Assembly: GCA_947311845.1 (NCBI GenBank)
Contig: CAMZMU010000059.1
Coordinates: 57,212,617 to 57,276,616 of the forward strand
DNA length: 64,000 bases
Source: Poa pratensis
Lineage: Eukaryota; Streptophyta; Magnoliopsida; Poales; Poaceae
Direction of reading: 5' to 3'
Of the stretch, positions 1 through 11,900 are shown one piece after another. The translations under genes were made by a program, and so were the position numbers. Position 1 is the stretch's first letter, and every line of letters starts with the position of its first letter. The notes beneath the pieces are model-generated. The model saw nothing but the letters and a program-made list of their open reading frames with translations. It searched no databases and was not told the DNA's origin.

Positions 1-142
1 TACGCCAAATATGTAGAAAATATAATCGATAAGATCGCTGCGTATTATAAGTGAGTTATACAAACGTACAAAAGTTTAGTACAAAACAAGAACAGAAAAA
101 TAATAGCCTAATTAAGTACGACATACTAGTCATCCCGACTGG
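1..142. repeat. Direct repeat copy 1 (partner at 4090-4231)
   Basis: This AT-rich stretch recurs almost exactly at 4090-4231 in the same orientation, with roughly eight mismatches by eye (for example aagatcgctg against aagatcactg, and atcccgactg against atgccgactg). Similarity stops just after the shared ccgactg. The left copy starts at the window edge, so its 5' limit is unknown. The spacing of about 4.09 kb fits a segmental duplication or two copies of one repeat. No coding potential is seen. Confidence 0.85.
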
Positions 143-3100
143 CTGGCTCCTCTATATATTGTCTAAACCCTTACAACTTTATATTATGCATAATAATATT
201 AAACATGTAAACATGCAAGTAAAAAGGCGATGAATTAATTTATATTGTCTAATTTCAACATAGTGGATGGCTCATTTCGTGTTAAACTGAAGCTTACATT
301 GCAAAGGATTGGGTGTTATTTGTTTATTCGAGGAGTGCCTATTAATGTTAATTTGTATAACAAAATTATTGTACATCACATGAAAATCAAAAGGAAAAAT
401 CAAAAAAAAATCACATATTAATTTGGAGTACTCAGATGAAACAAAAAGTGCACGCATGTGTTTGCGTCTATTTTAGTTTCCTCAAATATCAAGAAAAAAT
501 CCCTAAAGCATGTAGATGTTTCTAGAATGCATGATCTAGCATATTAGGTGTAAGTAAACAGAACTGTTAATAAGCAATATACTAAATCGAAATTTTGTAA
601 TATACAATATATATCTAAGGGTTTGGTCAATTTGTTGCATTTCGCCTATATCACAAAAATTCTATAATTTTTGGTTGCGTAAATATGTCTTTCTTTTTTC
701 TGGATTCAACAACCACGTGGTGTCACATGCATAAATATAAATGCAATACCTTTATTTTTATTATTTTAACATACATATTAGATCACATGACCAACATTCT
801 TGAGTTTCTCATCCATCTAAACACAACACTTCCCTGGATTAACCTATTTGAAGTGAAACCAGGTAGGTTTGAGGTAATATGAAACACCAAACTGCCTTCT
901 CAGTTCTCACCCATGTTTTAATCAAGGAAAATATATTTATCTAAAAACAGGAAAATAATAATTGAAGCTTATTGTCACAATCATATACTCACATGCTAAA
1001 AACTGCCATACTATCACTATTAGTAAACATGTGCCATGACATCTACTGGTATGTTTTCTCTAGATAGTCGGTCCCTCTTGGTATCTGCAGACCCCGGATC
1101 TGACACAAGCTTATACAATACTAAGAACTACAGAGTCCATGACACCGAACCAATAATCTGTAGCTTAGAGGCGGCCACCGTTTCATGCTGGGACAACCTC
1201 CTGCGCAGGTTTAGACTTACCTACATCAGTAAGCTCACATTCGTGTTCAAACTCACGTTCATCAGTAAGCTCACATTCGTGAGCATCACCATGCCCCAAA
1301 TCATTCTGTTCGCATGTCTCTATTTATATTTGTATCAACGTTGACACTATAAATGTAAATCATTCTGTTTGTCAATGCCAAAAATTTAAGTCATATATGT
1401 ATTTCAAGTCAGAAGCATCAAGAAGATATATGGTAGTTGGCCGGTTTATTTTGATAAGTTTGTATTGCGGCCCTCTAGGATTTATGTTTTGAACTACCAT
1501 GTATGTATGATCCAATGTTGTACAGTGGCATTGGGTGATTAGTTACCGATATCTAATAGGGTACATATTCCGATGTCTTTCCCATATAGCTAAAAGAAAA
1601 ATTGAATGGCAGTTCCAAAAGAACATTCTTCAATGTCAAAAAAAGCATATTCATACAAATATTTGGAAGAAAATATTATGTTTTCATAGTACACGCTTAT
1701 TCTTTAGTAAGATCAAAATAAAGGACTTTTCTGGGCAACAAAAAAAATAAGGTTTAAGAATAATCTGAATTGACTATTAAAAAGAAATCCAATTATTTTA
1801 TTCCAAATAGTTTGGGTTAACTAATTATTGATGTGCTTTTATGTACCAAATTACTCAACAGAATATTTCTTAGAACAAACCTTTCTGATATCTGCTATAT
1901 GGAAATATAAGTTTTGGCACATTGTGTGCTAAGTATTATTTTCCTAACAATGATCTATGGACTTTTCATAATAGAATCCTCATAACAAATTGTGATAATT
2001 CTATTATGAAAGTGGAGTGTTCTTGCAATAGGACTTACCACTTTTGTATATTTTCTACAATAATTGGTTTAAGGTTAGTAAATCCTATTAATAAGAGCAT
2101 AATGACTTCCATTCTATATTATAAATCATGAAAATCCAAAAAAAAACTTTTATGTTTATCCATTTTAATCTCATCATTAAAAAGAAACAAATATTTTGCT
2201 TTTCCTCCAGTTTACTGTAATAATATTCAAAATTATGCATTGGAAATGGGTCGATGGCTTGAATCTGATACTTGAATAGTCCAGTTGGCAGCTAGAGGCA
2301 TTGTACAGCTAGCATCGTGATACCAAATAGGTTTTAATGGGGTCTCATGGTATTTGCATGCATAATTGTGCTCAGTACCATATCATTTCGTTGGTTCCAT
2401 GCAGTTGCCAACATTTGGGAATACAACTCCACATTTATAAATTCAGTGTCCCTATTTATTTTTCTTATATACATTACCGATGAGGAACTGGAAATTGAAT
2501 GTGAGCAATACGGCCTAATGTAGCTTAAACGTCAAGACACGCATGTTAAGGTTTTGTGTTGTAAAAGTAAGATCTGGATCTTCCTTACCAATGGTTATTG
2601 GGCTTAGTTAATAATTTTGAGAGCTGATAATTTATTTTATTAAATCAATTGAATGCATAATGACCATGTTTTTTGGGTTTACCCTTCGTACACCAAATTT
2701 TATTTACCTTTCATTATGTTTTCTATTGATGAAATAACTGAGTCATATGGTCTTTACCTCTAGTATGTACATGTAGTGTTTGCCCTTATTTCTTTAACGG
2801 GGTTAATATCCTTGTATGGACAATAGCCAAATGTGAATCTTGAGCATATTCTCCTGACTGTATTCCCTTCAAGTGAGTTATAATGTCATAAGATGTCAGT
2901 TGTAACATAAGAACTGGGATTGGCAAATTGTGGGCAAGTTACTCTGTGACGTAGCTTTCTTTCCTACACCTAGGTTTTCACTTCCTTCTCACTGCAACAC
3001 GCCCATTTCACGGCTGTGTAATTTGGCTGTCAGAGAGCTGAAACTTTGTTTTACCTCCTCTAAAGATTTATTGCTTCTTTGTCCCACATATTTAACTCAC

Positions 3101-4089
3101 TTTTATTTTCCTTTCCCGACCATGGCATGTTCAACTTTGGCTGCTACATACCAGCATTGCCATTTAGACGTGACGATAGTTTTCCTTAAAGAAGGCCTTA
3201 GCCTTAACGAGGCACGTTGATTATGAAAAGTGTTTTTTTCGTTACAATCCAATTATTTTTGCCTATTATTTGCTAGTACCATATATATGAAACACATTCA
3301 GAATTTTTTCATTGTTCTCATTCATAACATGCCTTCTCAATACAAGAAAATGAATGACACCCCACTCTGAAGCGATCTATTGGGTGGATTTTCTGTGAAT
3401 GTCCCAATGTGTTATGTTTTATTGTGGATACAATTTTCTATTGCCACACGAAGGTGGAGCAAATGGGTCGCCCGTTCTCTAGTATAGGGATCCATTTGGA
3501 GAATTTTATATTGTAAGTCGGTATCCCACAGAAGTTTGCAGTGCGTCACCCCTACCTTTGAGGGTTGTACGTGTGAGTTGTACGTGTAGAACGAATAGAC
3601 ATTCAACAACCTCATTTTGAAAAATCAGATAAAATGAGGCAAAAGGTTCAACAGAGGAAAGACGGTGGATAACTAGGCACCTAGAGACAAGGAAGGGTGT
3701 AGCAACAGCCGAAGTGCTTCAGACGTCATTTCAATTTTGAAAGTGATTATTCTAAGTGATGCTTTTAAATAGCAAGTATAGAGCATGCACAAATTGTCAA
3801 CTTATTATTGTATCTATCCACTCTAGAAGTTATATAAATATGTTTAGCTATTTATACACTAGACATCGCTTGTTAAGATATTTTTGAGATCAGATGATTT
3901 AGAAAACTTTGCCATAAATACGTATAGACTATATATAGACTAAGTAGTGTAAATAAATAGGTATTTCACAAGGATCTTTTCGGTGGAATATAATTAAAAT
4001 TTAGCACATTGCAAGAGTATTTTTCAAGGATACATTAATATTTGGCATAGAACAATACAACAAGTAAACAATCACACATTGTGAGTTAG
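143..4089. other. AT-rich intergenic DNA, no gene recognised
   Basis: Only short ORFs without recognisable motifs or splice structure occur here. A 22-bp motif (catcagtaagctcacattcg and two more bases) is repeated near 1227 and 1260. Base composition is strongly AT-rich. I see no transposon termini or protein similarity that I can defend. Confidence 0.6.
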
Positions 4090-4231
4090 TACGCCAAATA
4101 TGTAGAAAATATAATCGATAAGATCACTGCATATTATAAGTGAGTTATACAAACGTACAAAAGTTTAGTACAAAGCAAGAAAAGAAAATAAATAGCCTAA
4201 TTAAGTACGACATACTAGTCATGCCGACTGA
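4090..4231. repeat. Direct repeat copy 2 (partner at 1-142)
   Basis: This is the second copy of the sequence at the window start, same strand, with scattered substitutions. It is preceded by acattgtgagttag, which cannot be compared because copy 1 begins at the window edge. What follows differs from copy 1 after about 142 bp. Confidence 0.85.
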
Positions 4232-5184
4232 TTAAGAAAATCATCCAGTCTAAAGAATATTTGACTAGATACTTATTATAGTATATAGTGCAACATACAT
4301 ATACCTACAATGCATCTCGCTAGCAAGAATTAATTTATGTAAGCATGCTATTATGTCCTATTTATTTCTATGGCATACGAGAATTCAGTAAATTTAACCA
4401 AAGGTCTACCAAGGAGCTTGTTCTTAAAAACCAAAGAACTAAACACAGTTTCTTTATGGCTTATATTGTAAACATATTTATGGTGATAGTCATTAGAACT
4501 GTATACCAGAAAAATATCTTAAAAGTTAGCAACATTTATATATCGTTAACTTTGGTAGGCATGGAAAATATAACGGTTAAAGTCGTATGTTGAGAACACG
4601 AGGTGTTAACAAGTGAAAATGTTTAGTACAAAAAAATAAAATGTAGTTGAGAAATTTCTATGTAGGATCATAAGGGCTACCACTACTCATAATAAGGGAA
4701 AAGCCTCAAATATGGTCTTTAGAGGTTCCTAGAGGCAATAATAAAAATGTTATTATCATATTTGAAGAATGTTCAGAGTTGGAAATTGTTCAAAGTTAAA
4801 TAATTGTTCAGAGGCAACAATGTTCAAAACTAAGCGAAATGTTCAAATTTCATAAATTTTTAGAACTATAAATTGTCCAAATTTTGAAAAATAGATTTTT
4901 CGATTTGTTAAGCCGAGTTTAAAAATAATTAGGAGTTTAATTATTTATGAGAATTATCATTTTTCAGATATTTCTGTAATTATCAAGAATATATATTTAT
5001 GAATAAGAAAAGGTACCTGGTAATGGGCCCTGATAGTGCAGCACAACAACAATTTCAGGCGGCAGCGAGTGGAGCGCCGCTAACAGGCACCATATTCCAG
5101 GTAAGAATATTCCAGGCGACCTTTGTTTTAGCGGAATGCACGGGTCTCCCTATATCTCGCTTTTAGGCTATGTTTGTTTTGCCG
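4232..5184. other. Intergenic DNA, no gene recognised
   Basis: AT-rich sequence with loose repeats of a gttcaaa-type motif around 4760-4880. It passes abruptly at about 5030 into GC-rich sequence containing two copies of a short atattccaggt(a) motif (about 5092 and 5107). No supported coding region. Confidence 0.5.
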
Positions 5185-5580
5185 CCGGTAGCCTCGGCGC
5201 AGGCCGTTGGTAGCATCCGCGCCTGAGGCCGGTAGCACCGCCATTGCCGCCGGTAGCATCTGTGGCGGAGGCCGATAGCATTGGTGCTGCCGGTAGTAGC
5301 AACGCCATTTGTCGCCGGTAGCATCGGCGCAGGCCGCTGGTAGCATCCGCGCCTGAGGCCGGTAGCACCACCATTGCTGCCGGTAGCATCCGTGGCGGAG
5401 GCCGGTAGCATTGGTGCCTGGTGGTGGTAGCAACGCCATCATCGCTGGCCGCTGGTAGCACCGTCGGAAGCCTCCGGTAGCATCGGCGTAGGCCGCTGGT
5501 AGCACCGCCGGAAGCCGCTGGTAGCATCGGCGCTCGCCGTTCGTAGCACGGCTTGCAGCCGTTGGTAGCAGCTACCACCG
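5185..5580. repeat. GC-rich degenerate minisatellite (GGTAGCAnC units)
   Basis: Short units built on ccggtagca/ggccgctggtagca recur about 20 times, with a higher-order copy of roughly 150 bp (5210-5290 resembles 5336-5420). The repetition opens several overlapping frames, such as MLPAA...DATG repeats on the minus strand, but these are by-products of the repeat and not a gene. Low-complexity GCAGC-rich sequence continues to about 5900. Similar tracts are common inside grass DNA transposons; that link is inference. Confidence 0.8.
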
Positions 5581-5968
5581 CCTTTCGCAGCAGCGGCGAC
5601 GAGCTTTTGCAGCAGCGACGGCAGCGACCTCCCGCTTACAGCAGCCCGGCGCCGGCCTTGAAGCAACCAAGGTGTCGCTTTGTAGTTGTGGCGTTAACGG
5701 TTTGCAGCACCAGCAGCCACGTCTTGCCGCGGCGGCAATGGTGGCCGCAGCTTGCAGCAGCCCCCACCCTCCTTGAACAGCGAGAAGCTTGCTTGCAGCA
5801 GCGCTCGACCGCCATGCGTGCTCCTCTAGCAGCCACGGTGGAAAAGGAGCTCGGAGGAAGCCAGGTTTGAACCATGCGTAGCGAAGCTTTTTGCGGCGCT
5901 GCGCGAAAAGAAATAACATGGGGAAAGGAACGGGTGGAGAAGAACGCATCGGAAGGGAAGGGATAAGG

Positions 5969-6435
5969 GGACTGAGCTTCGGTGACTTGTAGGCTGCAAG
6001 TCACGGAGAGACTTGTGCCCATCTCAGCCCTCCGTTTTAGATCTAGCGGATAAGATTTGTCCAAATTTGTAACTCAAAATAAAAAGTGTTCAGAAAAAAT
6101 TGAAAAAAAATCCAGTAAATCAAAAATGCCTCGTTTTATATTCTGGGAAAGTTTCATTTCATTTGGACCATTATTTTGTGAATAAGTAAATTTTATAGCT
6201 TAACATGGTAAAATGCTATTTATTTACAAAATATTAATCAAAATAGGATGCAACTTTTGCAGAATATAAAGCGAGGAATTTTTGATTTACTGAATTTTTT
6301 TCAATTTTTTCTATACACTTTTTATTTTGAGTTACAAATTTGGATAAATCTTATCCATTGGATCTAAAACGGAGGGATGAGATGGGCACAAGTCTCTCTG
6401 TGACTCGTAGTCTACAAGTCACCGAAGCTCAGTCC
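5969..6435. mobile_element. Foldback Mutator-type MITE with 9-bp target duplication
   Basis: The element begins GGACTGAGCTTCGGTGACTT and ends with its reverse complement. The two arms, roughly 180-190 bp each, are near-perfect inverted copies around an AT-rich centre at about 6160-6240. It is flanked by the identical 9-mer GGGATAAGG (5960-5968 and 6436-6444). Long terminal inverted repeats plus a 9-bp duplication are the hallmark of Mutator-like elements. There is no coding capacity, so it is non-autonomous. The transcript would fold into a long hairpin, a possible small-RNA source. Confidence 0.88.
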
Positions 6436-6539
6436 GGGATAAGGTAGCGTCAACGCCTTGGTGGGCCCCTCACACCCATCGCTATCACCAAGCGGTAGGA
6501 CGCGCGTCGCGCGCAGCAAGCGGAGGACGCGAACTCTCA

Positions 6540-7303
6540 AGAAATTCGGGATATGAAAATTGACTCCCGATTTTCTCCCAAGAAATTTGATTCCCGACAA
6601 TTCGGGATCCCGACAATTCGGGATCGGGAACGGGAAATCCCGGAATACCCGAAGTCAGAACAGAGTAAAAAAATCCCCAACCGGTCTTCTTCCTCACGGT
6701 CGGCCGCTCCCGGTGCGCGGCCGGAATTGGACGGTGTCGTCACCGACGCGGGATGCAGGGGAAGGGCCGGCGTCGCCAACGCGCCCGACTGCAGCCAGCG
6801 GTGCCGCCACCGCGCCGGACTGCAGCCAGCGCTGGTGATGGACTGATGGATCGCGTGACGGCGGCCGGTGGATCGACGGCGCGAGCAGACGACGTGGTTG
6901 GGGATGGTAGGCTGGGAGAGCTTGGCGACGCCGGTCGGGGGAGGCTTGAGGGTCTGAGGTCGAGGCGAGCGGTGGCGGGCGGCGCGCGGCGGATCGAGCG
7001 GCCCTGGGGTGTGGCAGCTGCCGCCTCGCGTGCGTGAGAGTGTGGAGGAGTCGATCGATCAATCCTGGCTAGGGTTGTGGAGTGGATCGATCGGGGTGTG
7101 GGCTGGGCCTTGTTGCTCGTTTCTGTTGGGCTTCTTTTTTTTTGGGATATTCGGGGTATTCGGGAAATAAGATCACATTCCCGAATTACCCGAGATTAAT
7201 TCGGGAAATTGAATCACCTTCCCGAAAATGCTATTGGGATTCTCAGGTTCGGGTAATTCGGGTTTGGGATCGGGATTCGGGATCGGGAAATATGCCCACC
7301 CTG
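6540..7303. mobile_element. Degenerate hAT-like element with ATTCGGGAT subterminal repeats
   Basis: The right end, read inwards on the minus strand, starts CAGGGTGGGCAT, typical of hAT termini, followed by many cccgaa/cgggat motifs. Matching subterminal motifs occur inverted at 6545-6660, but no clean left terminus or 8-bp duplication was found, so the left end is eroded. The GC-rich centre (about 6690-7080) resembles a 5' leader with an aaccctagcc motif on the minus strand. No transposase domain is present, so it is non-autonomous at best. Confidence 0.55.
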
Positions 7304-7628
7304 AGCCATAATAACCCACGATTTCCATGGTTTAGGAGGCGGATCTAGAAAGAACTCTCGTAACAAATACTGGAATAGGTCTGAATGCATTGAAAAATTC
7401 CTAAACAAAATTTAGCTGCTAATATCCTAAAGCAGCAGCTGGTCACAGGCACCAGGGCATATTCAATTGCCACTCTAAAATAACCCACGATTTCATACAA
7501 ATTACTCAGATAGTGAACATAGCTAGTTCAGTGCTACAACTGGTGCACAGCCATGATAACTCAGGTTCTAGCCATTCTTAGACTTAAGATAACATACTGC
7601 TGGAAAACAGGTTGACATCCATCATCCT
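7304..7628. other. 3' flank of paralogue A
   Basis: This lies downstream of the minus-strand gene ending at 7629 and should hold its 3' UTR. A 14-bp string ataacccacgattt occurs twice (about 7311 and 7484). No other feature was seen. Confidence 0.45.
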
Positions 7629-8523
7629 TTACGAGTATTCAGGAAGAAGAAAATTAGCAGCAAGGCATGACACAAGCCCCATTAACGTAACACAATTAGT
7701 CATCTTCTGTCCTCTGCTGATCCGGCGCCTACACGTAGGTCATATAAGATTGTCAAGAATTGGGAACAATAGTAAGAGACATATATCAATATCTGCAAAT
7801 GGTGGAAGCGTACATACATACCAGTGAGGGTCATCTTCCCTAGGTTTAACATGTTCAGTAAGATATCGCAGCAGCTGTGTGTTTCGCCGTTCAGCCACGT
7901 AGTCCTTGCCAGCCCCACACATCGACGTGAACAGCTCTTCTTTCTTCTGCTGTATTTCACTACTAGGGTATTTTTGAAAGATGCGCCTCTGCCGGATTGT
8001 GCCCTTAGGGTCTGCCTGCTGGACACATAGAGAATTGGCTTAATTACATTGCTAATAAGACCGAATCACATCTAAGCTGCAGCGCCATACAAGCATGGAT
8101 CGGCAGTTCAGTTAACGAAAGAACTTGAAACAGCCTCACGTTCTCACTCTAGGTGGACCATGCATGATTCATGGCTATGACGTAGGAACGATTTCACAAA
8201 GTATATTTTCGTGCAAACCAGCAGCAACAAATTAAACATATTATCGTTTTGCTACTGGCTGTGAAGGGATACTCCGATCGTGCATATGTATGGTCCTAAT
8301 AACGACTTGTTGGAGAGTTAACTATCTGGCGTAAGTTATCCGATCCTGAGAGAGACCAAATTAGTCATCTCCTCCGCAGTGAAGAGCAAATAACTTTCCA
8401 AGAAGATGCCAGCTTTACCGGCTCCCCGGCAGGTGAAGAAGAAATCACTTTTCGCACGAGCCGGCGTCGCTCCGCTCCCTGCACTCGCTGGAGCAGCGAG
8501 CCACCGAGCCTCCTCGTTGCCAT
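7629..8523 (-). CDS. Paralogue A: small three-exon grass protein, one membrane segment
   Basis: Predicted exons on the minus strand are 8523-8419, 8018-7822 and 7728-7629, together 402 nt and 133 aa, in frame through GT-AG introns. The protein starts MATRRLGGSLLQR, an Arg-rich, acid-poor start that could be a mitochondrial presequence (inference). It continues with a charged EIQQKKEEL segment and ends with a hydrophobic stretch (TLMGLVSCLAANFLL). Exon 2 ends at a Trp codon split by the intron, exactly as in the paralogues at 30.8-31.2 kb and 53.5-57.7 kb, which supports the model. The exon 2 acceptor is a tandem CAGCAG. The 5' leader appears to contain an intron ending tttgcag just before the ATG. 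Alternative donor: after codon 25 (AAA|gtgatt). The C-terminus is shorter than in paralogue C. I do not recognise the family; no function is assigned. The gene is divergent from paralogue B. Confidence 0.72.
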
Positions 8524-8896
8524 CGTCGATGCCTGCAAATAATTAGGGATCAGGAAAGAATCACCGCCGCCTCCACAGCCAACGCAATTGGATAGCGGCA
8601 TGTTGAAAAGGTGAGAGATTTCGGTGATCGTACCTTGGAAATTTGGGTCTTCTTTTCTTCCTTCTTAGCGCTAGGGTTCGTTCAACAGGGAAAGACACGT
8701 GGAGAAGCAGCAACCGACACGAGAAAGCCTGAGTCAATTAGCAAAAAAAAACTCGGCTGAGTAAATATACTCCTATAAGGGAAAAAAAGAATCCTTGCCG
8801 TTCTTTGTGTCCTAACCGATCGCAACAGGTCAATGCCTAGGTGGTGATTCGTTCCGGACTTGTCAGGCAGCGCTTATTCGACAGGCAGCTACGCCG
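8524..8896. promoter_or_regulatory. Shared divergent promoter and leaders of paralogues A and B
   Basis: 373 bp separate the start codons of the two head-to-head paralogues. On the minus strand a leader with gaaccctagcgc and a donor-like CCAAG|gtacg lies upstream of gene A, matched by acceptor tttgcag|gcatcg next to its ATG. On the plus strand gattcgacag-like sequence precedes the ATG of gene B. A G-box core, cacgtg, occurs at about 8697. Promoter activity is inferred from position only. Confidence 0.5.
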
Positions 8897-8932
8897 ATGG
8901 TGGCGCTTCTTCGACAGGGTGCGGCGGCGAGG
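8897..8932 (+). pseudogene. Paralogue B, first 12 codons, cut off by the MULE insertion
   Basis: ATG at 8897 opens the peptide MVALLRQGAAAR, which matches the start of paralogue C (MATLLRQGAAAR). The reading frame then runs into the terminal repeat of a Mutator-like element at 8933. The last nine bases, GCGGCGAGG, are the target duplication and recur at 29910-29918, where the frame resumes with RLGGSLLQR. This is therefore the 5' part of one gene whose remainder lies 21 kb away. Confidence 0.85.
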
Positions 8933-11900
8933 GGGCAAATAGCTCCTGTGCGACACTTTTTCTGGGAATTGGATGGACAGTGACATAGTTGGAGAGAATA
9001 GTGTAACAGCCCAAAGCTGAGAAGCTAAAAACCTGTTTAAAATTTTCGCTTTGCTTCATTCATGCATCATAGCATCATGGCATCCATTGTTAAACTGCTA
9101 AACAACTTAAAACAAATGAGGACAAGGGCACAACTAAATTCAATCCTTGCAAATTCAATGGTGTTTGCTTCCGGCAAACGCAAATACCAAAGTAAATCCA
9201 TTTCTGTCAAGAAAGTTCATCCGGTATCAGACCCGGAAATTTCCAGAATCCATACCGGATGAACCAGACCAGCATCGTCTTCATCCTGTAGCGACCGAGC
9301 TCGTCGCTCGCGCCGCACCAGCTCGATGCCGGGCCCCCTCTGCCCTCTCCCCTGCAAGGAAGAGAAGCACCATGCGTGCCCCACCTGCTCCTCCCTCCAT
9401 CCCCGACCTTATCCTCCCCGTTTCCCTCACTCTCTCCTCCCCCACGAGCTCGAACCCTAGCCGCCATGGCCGAGCTTGCCGCCGTCGATTGAAGCCTCCC
9501 CGAGCAAAACGAAGACCGTAGGAAGGTCCGCCGCGCTCCCTTCTCCCCCTCCACCAGAGGAATCGACCGGGGAGTCCGTGAATCGCCGTCGCCGCCCCGT
9601 TCTCTTCGACCACGGCCGCAGCGTCGCCGCCGCTTCGCCGGCCGATTGCCGCCGGCTCCGCTCATCTCCGACGTCGCCGTTGCGTCGCACGGGCTCGTGG
9701 TGAGCCTCCCGTCCTTGCTGGCCTTCTCCCCTTCCCCCTCCCGCGCTAGCGCGCGTTCCCCGCCGCCGAGCAGCGCCGTAGCCGTAGCTCCTTTTCATCG
9801 AGTTGACGAACCCGGAGCCCAGCCCGGATTTTTCCGGATACTCGACCGGGTTAGGGATTTAGCTACTGGACCGGTGGTTTTTAGCCCGGTCTATACCCGG
9901 AAATGGACCGGAAATAATTCCGGATAAATTCCTCCCGGTGAAAAATCCGGAAATTTCCGGAATAAATTCCGGATTTCCACACTGTTTTGGAAATTCTATT
10001 TTTCTTTTCACCCTCTACCTCTAAGTGATATAAACTTTGTATCGTGGCGTAAATAAATCATCAAAAGATCTTATCCAAAAGGAAAATGTATAAAAATAAT
10101 AACTTTTATCGGTGTACCAGAAAAATGTGTGTGACACACCAAAATACCCAGAAAATTGTGATTAAACCTTTAAAATAAATATTATGCATTATTTTATCAC
10201 ATTTGAATTACGGTGCTTCTAGTGATATTAAAATCATAAGTTTAAAGGAGGAACTTATAAAATCAATAACTTTTACCGGGACCTCCGAAAAATGTGTCCT
10301 TTATATTAAAATGCTCAGAAAAATGTGCGTTAATTAGTAGCATCATTTCATGCATGTTTACCTCAAATCAAGCACAGGAAAACATTAAAAACAATGTGTA
10401 GCTACTTCCTCTCTTGTTAAAGAATTATTCCCGCACCCCCTTTAAATTGCTAGAGAATTATTAAGAATAGGTCGGTGCATTAAAACGTCATCTCATCATC
10501 TCCGTATGCTTTGCACAATTGCATGTGTTGATTGTTGTTTTTGCTTTCCGGTGTTGTTTGCTCTCCGGTAGATCACGAGTCCGGAGTTGAGCATCCTTAC
10601 TCCGACGAGAAGTTTGATTACTCCGTTCAACCAGGCAAGCGTAATCCCCCCTCTGAGCATATCTTATCCTATGTTTCCGCAACTATTTTCTCCACTATAA
10701 TATTGCATGCGGTTCCAAATGTCAATTTTGCTTGGATTAGAGTATCCTATAGTTGCATTAAGATTCCGATGCCAATTACCTGTTTCCCCTTCAATTATCC
10801 ATAGGATTGTACTGTTGGCCTGAAATAATTAACTATGCAGTGTTGATGCTTAGCCATGCTTAGTTAAAATGCTTAGCAGTCCGGTGGGTGTTTCATGGTT
10901 GGAAACAGGTGATGAGATGTACAGATGATGGTGGAGAATTTGTGGTGACAGGTAATAAGATGCTCAAAGGTGGGGATGAGAGGCCACTTCGGTATGGTGG
11001 TGTTTTGTCTCACTCTCGCCGCCTAGGTGCGAGTTCTTTACCTCTTGAACCAAGAATGAGCGCGCTTCCTTTCGGTGGGGTATATGGAGCCCCCGTCGAC
11101 CAACTAACTTGAGCGGGACTAGCCAGGGTCCTCTAGTTTGGTTTTCCATTTGCGTGTGCGTGGAGATGGTGACCAAGACTGGGATGAGGATGGTGGTGTT
11201 AGGAAAATGAGTGGCCACGGGGCACGGTGTTGATGATCCGCTGCTCCGTCCTCACTGATGATCCTGGGTTAGTCCTTAACGAGGTAAAGGTTGTAACCGT
11301 TCCCACTCAGCCGGCTTTCCCCGGAAGAGAGCTAAGCATAGGCAATGAGCCGGGCGGTACCGAAGGTAAACACAGTGCACCCCTGCAGGGTTAAATCTTT
11401 TCGAAAAGCCGTGTCCACGGTTACGGACAACTTGGGAAAGGACGATAAGATCATAGAATAACTTTAACGGAATGATTAAAAACTGGGTACTAGAGGTACC
11501 ACTCAAGATTATAAGGAGAGCTTCCTCGAGGGTGATTCGGGGAGGTGCCTTTGATGAACTGGTACAATGGTTGATGATGGTTGATGATGAGTAAGGTGAT
11601 GAAAGAAAGAGTACTTCTTACCTCTTTTTAAAAATACTCTGAATAGTCGATGCCTTTGAGTTATGTTTTACATAAATAAAATCAGCTTTATGCAAAACAG
11701 CCATATAACTTTGAAAGCCTCATCGAGCTAAAGCTCTATTTATAATCTTGCGAGTTCGTCGAACTCAACATCGTTTGTTTTGTTTCAGAGGAGGACTTCA
11801 CCGACCTTGAAGGTGGGTTCTTTGTGGACGTCGACGAGTAGTCTGGGGTTCCCAGGTGGCAGCTTGGGACATCCCGGAACAGCTGGCGCTGTGATGTTTA

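Noticed and set aside
5128..5949. Many overlapping ORFs of 75-136 codons on both strands
   Set aside because: They arise from GC-rich tandem units without stops; no domain, and all frames look alike.
9140..9930. GC-rich ORFs on both strands inside the 3.16-kb LTR
   Set aside because: Open frames overlap on both strands, no recognised motif, and the region lies within an LTR.
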